Shown one piece after another: positions 1 through 10,070 of a stretch of 64,000 nt of DNA. The stretch covers positions 13,499,794 to 13,563,793 of the forward strand of contig NC_039487.1 in the NCBI RefSeq assembly GCF_003590095.1, written 5' to 3'. This stretch comes from Trichoplusia ni. Lineage: Eukaryota > Arthropoda > Insecta > Lepidoptera > Noctuidae. The translations under genes and the position numbers were made by a program. Under the pieces are notes generated by a model. It was given only the letters and a program-made list of their open reading frames with translations. It did no database searches and was not told the DNA's origin. Each line of letters begins with the position of its first letter. Positions within the stretch are counted from its first letter, which is position 1.

Positions 1-382
1 TTTTGTGTCGGTGTATGGCAATGCGTTGCAGTCATAATCCTTCATACGCAGAGCCCGGGCTTCCGCCGGCCAGTAGAGCTGGCCGTCGGTTAAAATCTAG
101 TCTTGTGTGGAGACTAAAGTGAATTCTCCCCTCAATCTGGCCACATCCATACACCGAATGTGGTCCCCGGCTAATTAATAACTCACTTGACAAATGTTTT
201 TCAAGCCTTCCGAAGTCTTGGTGTCTTCTTTACTCTGCGAAAAATTAAAAATGTAGCTCAATTAGACTGGAAGTCAATACCAACTAGTTTGGCATGGTTA
301 TGAGAGTGTATTCCATGCAGCTTTCTTAGTATTTTTACAATAATTGTGAGTATTTTATGTGTATAATTATTGTTGTCCACAG
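1..382. other. Intron of the Sec24 gene, no coding signal
   Basis: This stretch precedes the first recognisable exon and ends in the acceptor at 381-382 (tgttgtccacag). No upstream Sec24 exon, such as the zinc finger or trunk start, can be read in it. Bases 250-300 resemble the tail of the SINE at 36530-36885 (an agactgg...ccaac string), strongly diverged. The 5' part of the gene must lie left of the window. Confidence 0.6.
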
Positions 383-472
383 GCAATGCCTCGAGACGAG
401 CAGACCGGCAAGAGTTGGACTCGCGTCGGGTTCATAACATATAGCTCTACAGTGCACTTCTACAATATCAAG
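383..472 (+). CDS. Sec24CD: Sec24 exon: trunk domain (first visible)
   Basis: Thirty codons, phase 0 at both ends, acceptor ccacag and donor AAG|gtaaat. It encodes RVGFITYSSTVHFYNIK, the trunk-domain strand that in Sec24C reads VGF.TY...HFYN.K. Confidence 0.9.
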
Positions 473-3400
473 GTAAATACGAAATATTGATTTTATTTAT
501 GTGTCCTTAGATTTTTATTATTAACAAAGCTTACCGCTGTTGTACTACTTCTTAATAACTATCGTTAAATTTTGGTTGTTACAAGTAAGTCTGCCATACA
601 CGAGGTTTCGGATAAAATACTCGTGGAAGTACAACTGTTTTCCTATTCTTGAAATTCAGACTTTTTCCGGGTCGAAACGTTAATGAGTTTAATCCACGCC
701 CACTAATCTAAAACTAAAAATCACGACTAATAAAAACTCCTTGGTCCATTTCAACTGAATGATTTTATTGAGCGGTATAAAATCGTTTGTTCTTCCTCTA
801 GGGCAGCCTAGCACAGCCTCAGATGATGTCTGTGGGTGACGTGGGCGACATGTTCGTGCCCCTCCTGGAGGGTTTCCTGGTGCTGCCGGAAGAGAGCGGC
901 CCTGTCCTGCAAGCTCTGCTGCAGCAGCTGCCCGCCATGTTCCAGGATAACAAGGAGACCGAGATTATACTGTTGCCCGCCGTGCAGGTGAGCTATTGTC
1001 ATGGTGTTCTAAAATAATTTTAGTTAAAAATTTAATTTAAATTAAATTAGATCTATAAAAAATATGAAAGTCATGGCTATAAGAGGGTGGGTATTCGGAT
1101 AAAAAAATCTAAATAGTCTGTCAGACAGATTTCCCAATAATATGAAATACGTATTTTAGTTTCATCACATTATTAAATAGTTACTTAGATTAAAAGTACT
1201 TAAGATGAAGAAATTTATGGTAGTGGTTGCTAGAAACATCACATGCAGTCGGTACGAAGCATCGGACGGACTAAACAGATTTCTTTTTGTCCAATACATA
1301 GTTGTTGTTCTTGAATTAACAATAAAAGAGAGATATTTTATGGCGCTTTTAAATAAAAATGCTTTATTTTTATAATTCTACTTCATCAAGGTCCTAGATT
1401 TATCATTTAAAAACCATCCAAAAATATTTCTAACCCTTTACCTTAACCCCCAGGCCGGTCTAGAAGCGCTCAAGGCCGCAGACACGTCAGGCCAGCTGCT
1501 GGTGTTCCACACGTCGCTGCCCACGTACAACGCGCCCGGCAAGCTCGTCAACAGGGAGGACAGGAAGCTGCTCGGCACTGACAAGGAGAAACAGATCTTA
1601 GGTGAGCGATACACAGTCTGTTTTTGTTTAGATTTTATGAGCGTTTGATATAAGGGTGTTTTTATTTCTAGAGAGACATAATTAATGAATGAGGCTGTTT
1701 GTGATAGATTTTAAATTGTTTAGTTCCTATTTAAGAATGAAGCAAATTTAAGAATGTTATGTGAATTGAAAAATGCTCTCGAGGGCGATATAGCTGTCGT
1801 GATAGTACTCAGGATTATGATATTAATTTAAAAAAATAAGATTTGCATTAAGATTTTTTTGTATCGAAAGATATTGATGAAAATCTTAAAAATAATCAAA
1901 ACAATAATTTCTCTCTAATATTGATTGAACGAATTCGAATAGCCGAGTTTGATCCCCGCGTTAGACTCTTGAGTCTAGTTGTCTGTGCCTGTGAAACCGC
2001 TCTCGACACAAGGACTAAATTCCTTACTTAGTCTTATCTTTTCATATCCTAATGAGTATTTTTGTATCGCTAGCCCCTCAGACCACGGCGTACAACGAGC
2101 TGGGCCAGTCGTGTTGCGCGGCGGGCGTGTCGGTGGAGCTGTTCGTGTGCAACAACGCCTACGTGGACTGCGCCACCATCGCGCAGCTGCCGCGCCTCAC
2201 CGGCGGACAGATACACAAGTATACGTACTTCACGGTGAGAATTACATAAGCATTTCTTGAAATAATCGCGCACAAACATACATACAAACAATGAAACTGA
2301 GAACCTCCTTCTTTTTCTGAAGACGTTTAAAAATAGCAGTAATAGATATAACAGACACCAAATAAAAAAACACTTTTAATTAGGTCGGGTTCGGAAAAAG
2401 TAGACGGGTATATAAAATCTATCTTCGAAACTAATTTATTTAAACGGCTTTAAAAAAGAAGAATTTCTAAATTTGTCCTTCAGTTTGCCTCATTAATTTT
2501 TACGACTTTACGGATCTGTATAATAAATACGTAACAAACCGATAGGCATGAAACTCCTTAACTTTCAAACCTATGTAATATTAAGATGAAGTTCATTGCT
2601 GGGTCTTTTTCATAAGAATGACATTTTGCAACCGTGTACCAAAATGTAAAAATTTACTCTAGGTAAGAGTAAATTTTTTAATATTTTTGAAAGTTCTTGT
2701 AAACGGTCTACTTGACATAAAAGCTAGATTTTAATATTAATGTATTAATATATATGTGGTTGGGCACTGGGCAGGCTGAGATGGACGGTCCCCGGCTGGT
2801 GATGGACGTGCAGCGCGTGGTGGGGCGCCCCACCGCGCACGACGCCGTCATGCGCGTGCGCACCTCCACCGGCGTCAGGCCCACGGACTTCTTCGGACAC
2901 TTCTTCATGTCCAATACCACCGACGTGGAGCTAGCTGCTATTGGTGAGTTATAGATTGCTGTCATTTCTTATTTTGTTTATGGATTTTTTGTTTCACTAT
3001 TTTTACGTATTTTTTAAGAATTCGTTTTTTACCATTTCGAAATAATGATTTCTTAACATTTTTTTTTTCAACAGACGCTGACAAAGCAATCGGCATCGAG
3101 ATAAAACACGACGACAAACTAACAGGCGAGGACGGAGTGTACATACAAGCGGCCCTCCTGTACACCCACCGCTCGGGCCAGCGGCGGCTGCGAGTCATCA
3201 ACCTGGCGCTGGCCGTGGCGCAGCAGCTGGCCGACGTGTACCGCAGCATGGAGCTGGACACCGTCATCAACTTCCTGACCAAGCAGGCCGTGTGGGCGCT
3301 GCGCGAGGCGGGCCCCCGGGCCGTGCGCGAGGGCCTGAGCTCCCGCTGCGCGCGCTCGCTGGCGGCCTACCGGCGCCACTGCGCGTCGCCGTCGTCGGCG

Positions 3401-6400
3401 GGCCAGCTGGTGCTGCCCGAGCCCATGAAGCTGCTGCCGCTGTACACCAACTGCGTGCTGCGCGGCGACGCGCTGGGCGGCGGGCCCGAGCTGGGCGCCG
3501 ACGAGCGCGCCGCCGCGCTGCACCGCGCGCTGGCCGCCGACCTGGACACGTCCGCCGCGCTCACCTACCCGCGCCTGCTGCCGCTGCACCGCCTGCCGCA
3601 GCTGCCGCCCGCGCAGCTGCAGCCGCTGCGCGCCTCCGTCGACAAGATGAGCGACCACGGCGTCTACCTGCTCGGTCAGTACCACACGCAGCTGTGCGAC
3701 AAGGTCCCTTCGTCTGGGGAGAGGTGGAGGAGCGTGCCGGACTCATGCCGACTAAAACCACCCGAATTTTTAGTGGCAGCGTTAGTCCAAATTCTTCCGC
3801 AGCCATATCACTGCTGGCCCAGTCAATCCGGACCACGTTTCCTACTGTAGTAAGATGTATAACTACCCTGTGCATCGTCTCACGATCGTCTGCCTCAGAT
3901 CCATCTAATAGCGGGTGGGAAGTTCTCCAAATCCCTCGTTCCTGGTCTCTGGACTCATTCATGGGGGATAGAAAAGGGCGCTTTTCTCCTGCATCCGATG
4001 CGCTTGCAGTTGCTAGGGATAGGAGTCGAAATCTCCCTCCCAATACGCAGTTTCCTTCTTCGACACCTAACTCATGTTCGTGCACTTGCAGAGAACGGCG
4101 TGCACATGCTGATATGGGTGGGCGCGCAGGCCCCGGCGGAGTTCGTGCGGGACGTGTTCGGCGTGGCGTCGGCGGCGCAGCTGGACACGGCCGTGAGCGA
4201 GCTGCCGCCGCTGGACACGGCCGCCAGCCTGGCCGTGCGCGCGCTCGTCGACGACGCGCGCGCGCGCCGGCGGAAGGCCATGCGGGTGAGTCAGCTGACA
4301 TCACGTCTAGATACAAGTGTCCGGTTGAGCCTGAAACTAGTCGGGCGATCCCGATAAATCCATTTCTGAAGAGTTATGATTATATGGTGTTGATGTCAGA
4401 GTGAATGTCAGAGTTTCTCAGTGATGTGTGTATTGGATAGGATGGGATAAAGGATTCAAATGGAATGATGGTTGGTATGAGGTTTGTCCGCGTGCAGGGT
4501 AAGTGCTTTTATATATGAAAGTAACTATCAGGATAATTATATTAGAACAATTAGGATGTAGCTTATTTAGGTATTTGTAGACTTATAAACCATTTTAATA
4601 ATTTTGCAATCAAATAGCATGAGGTAAGTAATTCATATAAATAGTGTGTTTGTTTATATTTTGTCACACCTTATTTGAATACTTAATGTAGGACCTGTAA
4701 TCCATTTGTTCTGATTTACTCTTTTTATTAAATACTACTCCTTATTCCTGTAATACTCCAAAGATTCACACAAAGTTCTTTAACAAATGGATTACAGAAA
4801 AGTATTAATAAGTAAAAGAAAATTAGAAGATAACTGCATGATCTTTATTTCTTATTTCCCTTTTGGAAAGTGGCTGTTCTTCAGAGTTCTGGTGATGCCA
4901 GTAAAATATGCAGCATATGTTCAAGCTTAGCTCTTTTTCGCTTTCCTTTTTGAAGCTTCAAGCAGAGACCCTCTAGAGGATGTCTAAAAAACAATGAGCG
5001 TTTTAACTTTGACAATATTTAGTGTTCGCTTTTGGTCAGAGAAATAGCAACGTCAAACAAATATAATTAGAATAAGATTGTGTTCTTAATAAATACATGT
5101 TTATAAGGTAGAAATGTTTAAATGTCAAATTAAATTTTAAAATGTTGCTAGCTCTGACCATTTGATTTCGCATAACTTTTCAAATACACAATAAACACAA
5201 TATGTGTTTACCAGCACAAGAGTTAAAGCTTCAGTACTTTTTCTTTAATTCTCGGGTCTAAAGTCCTATTGTGAATACTCAATAGCTTTGTATGCATGCC
5301 GTTTCTGTATACCTTGGTACATATGCTCTTCCGCATGCCAGCTGACCGTAGTGAGCGGGGAGAAGGGCGCCGCGCAGTTCCGCGCGCTGCTGGTGGAGGA
5401 CCGCGGCCTGGACGCCGCGCCCGGCTACGTCGAGTACCTCATGAGCGTGCACAAAGCTGTGCAGAAGATGATGTATGTTGGGTGGGAGTGGGAGGAATGG
5501 GGGTGGGGTTCATGCCAGCCAGCTATTACATAGCATCGCAGTCGCTCAGTGTCGATTGCGATTGGTTAAAATCCATATGATAGTCCTAAGTAGTCTGTCA
5601 GACAGGTTTGCCAGAAATATTCAACACGTATTTTCCCATGTTTTTATAAACTCACTTTCTTGTTTGTTTGTTTGTCGTGCCGTTTAGATTTTTGTAACTC
5701 AATTTTGGGTAACTTCACGATAAGCTAGCTAGCAAATTTTCAGGGTAGCTTCAAACCCGTTGACAATGCAATTTACAACTATAAAAACTGTATTTTTTTT
5801 AGATTTGGCATTTAAGAACGTGGGTATTTAGATTTTTTAAATCGATTAATTTTTGCGACACATTTTTTATTAACTAATGCAGCTGTTAACGCATAATTAA
5901 TGTTGGTATTTGTTCCAATAAATGAGTAAATGATTTTTAATTCCGTGATGAAATGTATGGTAGTGGGAGTTAGTAACCTCACTTGCTATTATAAACCGTA
6001 CTGGAAAGTGACCTCACACGAGATTTTAGTCCACTTTATACCCTTAATTTTTTCTGAACGAGATAAATGAAAAACGCAATTTCAATGTTTTTTGGAAATC
6101 TGTCTGACGGACTAAAGAGATTTTTGTTAAATACCCTATTGTAAAGATGGCGTCTTAAAGTAATATGAGTTGGTGAGGTGGAGGTCAGAAAAAAAGAGCT
6201 GGTGGGATTGTAGCCAAGGGGTTTTCTTGGTATTGGTGTCACGAGGAGAGTGCTGGCGTTGGTTCAACATGGTTTTTGGGATTTTCTTTAGAGCTGCGTG
6301 CAATTTTGGGAACTCGCCTCAAAATACATTTCATTATATTTTCGAAATCATTAAATGGGCCTTTTCTGCTTCTTGTTTATTACTTTTTCATATAACTTTG

Positions 6401-7861
6401 GAATCGCTTTGTTCGTTTTAGAAAGGTGCTATGTTGGGTCTGTTTTTTCATTTTCTCAATTTCATTCTTTATAATTTTTGTTTTGTAAGTTCCGTACATA
6501 GTCGACAATACGTTGTGGACGTTAGCATATATTCTGGTAACATACATCTTTAGTAGACCATATAATATTAAAAGAAAAAAATCATTTTTACATTTAATCA
6601 AATATAATTTTTATACTTTGTATCTATTATCTGTTCATTCCGTCATACCATTTCATTTCTATTTAAATGATGAAAATTTTAATACCTCAAAACTTCTAAA
6701 ACCATTATTCAGTAGATTAACATTTGTTAGTTCCTAAAATATCCCGTCATTACTTTTATATTGGCCAAGTCAAATGGAAATCATAATTGTAAAATGTATT
6801 TTCGCTGAAAAATACGTTGAAATTTGACATTATTGTTGTAGATTGCTTGTTTGTTGTAAAGCAGTGTTTGTTGCAATTGTTCCTGTTCTATGTATGTTTG
6901 TGCATATTCATGAGGTGTGACCGTTTAGATACTTTCTATGAATCATTTGGAATATTTTAATTTCCAAATAAAAGTAACGATAGTAACAATTTATATCTAT
7001 TTCCGAAAACACAACAATGACAACAGAATCGTTGCAAGTTGTTACAATTGTATCTTAACAATTGTAATTATAAAAATCGGTATACTTCAAAAATAGTTCA
7101 GGATATCTATTAGCCTCTCCCACCTTTTGGGCGAAGACATCCCTTCACTCATTCATCTCGAAAACATTAAAAATCACATTCAAAAAATTAATAAGTACAT
7201 AGAACATGTTAAAAAATATCGGAGCCTTTAAACTGTGGGCTAATAACGTCATTAGTCTACTTATGAATAACGTTACACAAGATTAAAACTTAATTTATCA
7301 CTTTAATTTCGGACGGGTCTGTTGGTCTAGTGGTTAGTGACCCTGACTGCTATACCGGAGGTCGTGGGTTCGATTCCCGCCCAGGACAAATGTTGTGTGA
7401 TGAGCATGATCATTTGTTCTGGTGTCTGGGTGTAATTTATCTATAATATGTATGTATTTAGAAATATATAAGTAAGTTTATCAGTTGTCTGGTTACCATA
7501 ACACAAGCTCTGCCTAGCTTGGGATCAGATAACCGTGTGTGAGTTGTCCCAGGATATATTATGTTATATTATTTCTTGTTTCCACGATAAACTGAAAACT
7601 GAAAATACATGTCCGATATTTCTTATAATACATCCGTCTATATCTTCAATCATACACTCTATTTTCCCCCTCTTAAGTAACCCATTTCTCTAAATCCCAT
7701 TAACCTAACCCCCATTGTTCCAGCTAACGATCATGCGTCAACACGACAAGCTGGAAGCCGTCCTGCGCCACTTCCTGGTCGAGGACCGCGGCGTGGACGG
7801 CAGCTCCTCCTACGTGGACTACCTCTGCCACATCCACAAGGAAATCAGGGCGTTGCTATAG
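383..7861 (+). CDS. Sec24CD: Sec24C/D-type COPII cargo adaptor, 3' part (8 exons)
   Basis: Sec24 pairs with Sec23 in the inner COPII coat and binds ER export signals on cargo. Eight exons join in phase: 383-472, 802-987, 1454-1601, 2074-2234, 2775-2943, 3075-3674, 4092-4285 and 7724-7861 (stop TAG 7859-7861), giving 561 residues. All introns are GT-AG. Domains in order: second half of the trunk domain (RVGFITYSSTVHFYNIK, then AQPQMMSVGDVGDMFVPLL), end of the trunk with a DKEKQIL segment, beta-sandwich, helical domain (ADVYRSMELDTVINFLTKQA) and gelsolin-like domain (NGVHMLIWVG), ending in LVEDRGVD and EIRALL. The wording is closer to the vertebrate Sec24C/D branch and fly Sec24CD than to Sec24A/B. 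The N-terminal extension, zinc finger and early trunk are outside the window. Third codon positions of the large exon are almost all G or C, unlike the AT-rich surroundings. Confidence 0.93.
473..801. other. Sec24 intron, nothing recognised
   Basis: AT-rich intron between donor gtaaat and acceptor cttcctctag. No repeat or RNA gene was recognised. Confidence 0.6.
802..987 (+). CDS. Sec24CD: Sec24 exon: trunk domain
   Basis: Sixty-two codons, phase 0/0. It contains GSLAQPQMMSVGDVGDMFVP, matching the conserved AQPQM..VSD....FVPLL trunk motif, and ends in LLPAVQ before donor gtgagc. Confidence 0.93.
1091..1305. mobile_element. MITE-like element with GTCTGTCAGACAG ends (copy 1)
   Basis: Left end (1101-1128) reads aatctaaatagtctgtcag and the right end (1263-1289) is its near reverse complement (cggacggactaaacagattt). 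It lies in the intron 988-1453. The same ends occur at about 5590/6120, 29690-29860 and 52620-52665, so this is a dispersed family. Boundaries are approximate and no target-site duplication could be fixed. Confidence 0.55.
1454..1601 (+). CDS. Sec24CD: Sec24 exon: end of trunk domain
   Basis: Phase 0 in, phase 1 out (TTA G|gtgagc). It encodes AGLEALKAADTSGQLLVFHT and then the APGKL.NR.DRKL..TDKEK stretch typical of Sec24C/D. Confidence 0.93.
1602..2073. other. Sec24 intron
   Basis: AT-rich, from donor gtgagc to acceptor tatcgctag. A short cctgtgaaaccgctctcgac string near 1988 is unassigned. No gene seen. Confidence 0.5.
2074..2234 (+). CDS. Sec24CD: Sec24 exon: trunk to beta-sandwich
   Basis: Acceptor cgctag|cccctcag restores the split codon GCC (A) and reads APQTTAYNELGQSC, then NAYVDCATIAQLPRLTGGQ and HKYTYFT. 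These match PQT.AY..L..EC and LTGG.VYKY of Sec24. Donor gtgaga. Confidence 0.93.
2235..2774. other. Sec24 intron with a small perfect hairpin
   Basis: AT-rich intron. It carries a perfect 13-bp stem with a 5-nt loop (AAAAATTTACTCT at 2648-2660, reverse complement at 2666-2678) about 100 bases before the acceptor. Bases 2275-2325 (cctccttctttttctgaag) resemble the end of the dispersed repeat at 59110-59320. Confidence 0.5.
2775..2943 (+). CDS. Sec24CD: Sec24 exon: beta-sandwich
   Basis: Encodes AEMDGPRLVMDVQRVVGRPT and VRTSTGVRPTDFFGHFFMSN, matching the Sec24 RT..G.R..DFFG.F.M.N.TD.E motif. Acceptor gggcag, donor G|gtgagt (phase 1). An unusually GC-rich coding block. Confidence 0.93.
3075..3674 (+). 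CDS. Sec24CD: Sec24 exon: beta-sandwich to helical domain
   Basis: The largest visible exon (600 nt), phase 1 in and 1 out, after polypyrimidine acceptor tttttttcaacag. It encodes IGIEIKHDDKL, AALLYTHRSGQRRLRVINLA, the helical segment with VINFLTKQAVWALREAG, and LPEPMKLLPLYTNCVLRGDA, ending in SDHGVYLL before donor gtcagt. It is extremely rich in G/C at third positions, which is why long open frames appear on both strands here; only this frame matches a family. Confidence 0.95.
3675..4091. repeat. Sec24 intron filled by an unidentified repeat-like block
   Basis: The 417-nt intron is not AT-rich like its neighbours. On the - strand it can be read as an open stretch containing LLDGSEADDRETMHRVV and VVLVGMSPARSSTSP, which looks like a fragment of a mobile element rather than Sec24. 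I could not assign it to a named family. Confidence 0.4.
4092..4285 (+). CDS. Sec24CD: Sec24 exon: gelsolin-like domain
   Basis: Acceptor cacttgcag; the split codon gives E, then NGVHMLIWVGAQAPAEFVRD, the gelsolin-like core (NG..MLIWVG....EF...VFG). It ends RRRKAMR at phase 0 before donor gtgagt, so both downstream terminal exons (5342 and 7724) fit. Confidence 0.94.
4286..5341. other. Sec24 intron before the first terminal exon
   Basis: It begins with a 75-base fragment (about 4300-4375, aaactagtcgggcgatcccg) of a repeat also seen at 29575-29660, 53020-53105 and 55910-56060. It contains the inverted repeat CTGTAATCCATTTGTT (4695-4710) / complement (4782-4797). The rest is AT-rich. It ends at the acceptor ccgcatgccag. 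Confidence 0.5.
5342..5533 (+). CDS. Sec24CD: Alternative (duplicated) last exon of Sec24
   Basis: Acceptor AG at 5340-5341, phase 0, and the exon starts with Leu-Thr like the exon at 7724. It reads LTVVSGEKGAAQFRALLVED, then RGLDAAPGYVEYL and HKAVQKMM, which aligns to the canonical end (LVEDRG, D, YV, YL and HK identical) with one gap. Third positions are as GC-rich as the rest of the gene. The frame runs past the homologous end through a Trp/Gly-rich tail (GWEWEEWGWG) to TAG at 5531-5533. An AATAAA follows at 5917-5922. A possible donor at 5483 would be phase 0 and could join this copy in frame to 7724; the better-looking donor at 5473 would shift the frame. It is either an alternative terminal exon or a decaying duplicate. 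Confidence 0.72.
   Translation: MTVVSGEKGAAQFRALLVEDRGLDAAPGYVEYLMSVHKAVQKMMYVGWEWEEWGWGSCQPAIT
5570..6141. mobile_element. MITE-like element with GTCTGTCAGACAG ends (copy 2)
   Basis: Left end around 5590-5606 (tagtctgtcagacagg), right end at 6097-6141 (aatctgtctgacggactaaa, then ttaaataccctatt). It overlaps the presumed 3' UTR of the alternative Sec24 exon and contains its AATAAA at 5917. Limits approximate. Confidence 0.5.
5917..5922 (+). terminator. Candidate poly(A) signal for the alternative Sec24 end
   Basis: AATAAA, the first after the stop at 5533, giving a 3' UTR of about 0.4 kb. It sits inside a MITE-like repeat, so the transposon may have supplied the signal. Confidence 0.35.
6142..7311. 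other. Sec24 last intron, AT-rich
   Basis: No gene recognised. Long open stretches at 6513-6737 (+) and 6380-6601 (-) are AT-rich and lack any family signature. Confidence 0.5.
7312..7575 (+). mobile_element. tRNA-headed SINE (family 1), forward copy
   Basis: The head carries Pol III promoter boxes: box A TGGTCTAGTGG and box B GGTTCGATTCC, in a tRNA-like order. The body follows (atcatttgttctggtgtctg, then accataacacaagctctgcc) and a TA-rich end. A closely matching reverse copy is at 26970-27218 and a degraded one at 23045-23197. It is a SINE rather than a tRNA gene because the body is shared. Confidence 0.85.
7724..7861 (+). CDS. Sec24CD: Canonical last exon of Sec24
   Basis: Acceptor attgttccag, phase 0. 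It reads LTIMRQHDKLEAVLRHFLVE, then DRGVDGSSSYVDYL and HKEIRALL, matching the Sec24C/D C-terminus (LT..RQ....VFR.FLVED.....SSYVDFL...HKEI..LL). Stop TAG at 7859-7861. Confidence 0.95.
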   Translation, partial: LTIMRQHDKLEAVLRHFLVEDRGVDGSSSYVDYLCHIHKEIRALL

Positions 7862-9664
7862 CTAATGCTCGGCCATTACTAAAGCCGTGTGATCGCTACT
7901 CTTTTACATGTACTCTCATATATACAGCCTGAGGGATATTATGTGACTTGCAAAAAAGTGGCGATTTTTGCAAGTTATGTAATAACTCGATTGTTTGCAA
8001 ATTAATAGGATATCTCTGTTGAAATTGTTGTAAGTCATATAATATTGAATATGAAATACAGTTTATTTTCTTATACGAAGCGATTGTCCGGTCTGTATTA
8101 TAAAATCTGATCGTAGTAAATAAGAGCTGATTAAAAGTTCTATGAGAGGTTCAAAATATTTTTCCTGATCAACTTTAATGGAGAAATATTTTCCGTTTAT
8201 TTTTATGATTAAAAGCGCCTTTTACATATCTATTTATATTATTATGTCTGTTTAAAAGTACTTTAGAGCCCAGTTCTGGGCAAAACCCTCTCCTTTCCCT
8301 ATCTAAATGTCTCTCATTTCTAACTATTCAATCAAATCAAACTATGCAGTCCACTGTTGGGCAAAACCCTTTCAAACTCGGTCAATTTCGAATATATGAT
8401 GTTACATGTAAAAGTTAATGAATCTGACTTTTTCTAGGTATATATGAAATAATACGTTTGAAACTAAGCGTCACACGCGACTATTTGGAATTCTACCAAA
8501 ATCAGGGTTGCAAGTAGTAAAAATTTCATACCTTAGCCTATGGCGCGCTATTTTGGTCTATAGTTAAAAATGTATTGGTTTAAATCTACTATACTGTATT
8601 AATTATGTCTTTTAAAACAGGAAGATGTTACAAGTGTTGCTAGTTGTAAAAATGTTAAATGAATAGTAGAAAAATATTAACGGTGTTTGTTTAAGTAATT
8701 GCAATTGGGGCTGAGTGAGTGAGAGCAACAGAGACCTGTATATATCTTCCTGTTTTACAAATTGTTTTTATACGCGTTAGTAGTCTACGAACTGTTTTAG
8801 AACTTCCAGCGTTAGAAAGCATTTATATAAAGACTAATTATTCTTGAATAATTACCCCCTTATTTAAATGTTAACGAGATTGCTTTTAGACAATAGTAAG
8901 TCCCATGTATTTAGAGGGATCTGTTATACACTTTCTAGTATACTATACCTTATGATCGAAGTTTTAAGGTGCAAAATTGATTGAATATATAGAACCCCTA
9001 CAGTAATGAATAAGGGGGTTATTATCGAATCACACGTAATATTATCATAACTACGATAAAGTTGGGCACAGTACGATGTTAAGTAAATGATTGGGTTAAG
9101 GCAGCGCAGACACAGACAAGGGAAAACGAACTTTAATACTTGGACTTTTAAGGCTATTTTACATTAAATTTAGTTTGTAGACTGATCGCCTTCTTAGACT
9201 CGTAGGAAACTTTGTTTTTTTGTCCCAAGTCTTAATATTTCAGAATTGTCAGCTCTATCCATTCTTAAGTCTGCGCTGTCCTTAGGCCGTGTAATCGCAA
9301 GGCAATGACATTATTTGTTAATAACTTGAAACTTGTACAGAGATGAGATGTTTTGTATAACAATAAATCTTAAGTAACGAGTCTCACAATAATGGAGTCA
9401 ATTTAGATTATAATATTGAGGCGTGATGCAAATATGGCGAAAGGTAATAACGGGTTTCATGACACTCGAAAATGCATTTTAAATCTTTGGGTATAGAGTT
9501 CGTATTGGCAAAAATGACCAGACAGACGTTTGCTCATTGTCGATGCGATTGTCTTTTAAGCCATTATGAATTTTATGATCACAGGATTAAAGTGTGTTTT
9601 TGTTGAGTCATCAATATATTAATTGCGTTGCGTTTCGCCATATGGGTACCAGGACTAAGAGTAC

Positions 9665-9750
9665 ACCGCTCGTTAAAGTTAACAAAGAATAATGCACCTT
9701 AAAGCTATTGAAATAGCGGCGGTTTTCATATGTTAACTTTGACGAGCGGT
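9665..9750. repeat. Fold-back: 20-bp inverted repeat
   Basis: ACCGCTCGTTAAAGTTAACA at 9665-9684 pairs with 9731-9750, with one G-U or mismatch position and a 46-nt loop. It lies in the Sec24 3' UTR or flank. Confidence 0.75.
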
Positions 9751-10033
9751 CAATTGTTGAAATATCTTTTAATTATGGCCAAGTTTGGAGTCGAACCCAA
9801 GACTTTTCTTGTAAGAACAACCGAGTCATACTTCCATTTGTAAAGTTATTTTTGTATTAATGTTATGTAATTGTTTTAATTTTGTGAAGGCCGATCAGTT
9901 GTATACTTATTTTGAATATCATATTTTTCAATCATAATCAGATAAAAAATCTGTCAAAAAGATTCTTTAACATTACTTGCCGAACGAATGTTAATGGTTA
10001 ATTTAACCGACTTCAAAAAGGTTGTATCTTGTG

Positions 10034-10070
10034 TCTTGGACGCCATAAAAATCAATTATGGCGTCCAAGA
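10034..10070. repeat. Perfect 15-bp hairpin
   Basis: TCTTGGACGCCATAA (10034-10048) and its exact reverse complement (10056-10070) flank a 7-nt loop. It is preceded by a word common in moth repeats (accgacttcaaaaaggttg), so it may be the fold-back end of a mobile element. Confidence 0.8.

Noticed and set aside
3561..4316. 251-codon - strand frame
   Set aside because: Antisense shadow of two GC-rich Sec24 exons joined by the repeat-like intron.
3292..4404. 370-codon + strand frame rich in Arg, Gly and Ala
   Set aside because: Out-of-frame shadow of the GC-rich Sec24 exon, continuing through an intron; no family signature.
7312..7387. A genuine tRNA gene
   Set aside because: Pol III boxes are present, but the sequence runs into a body shared with other copies, so it is a SINE head.
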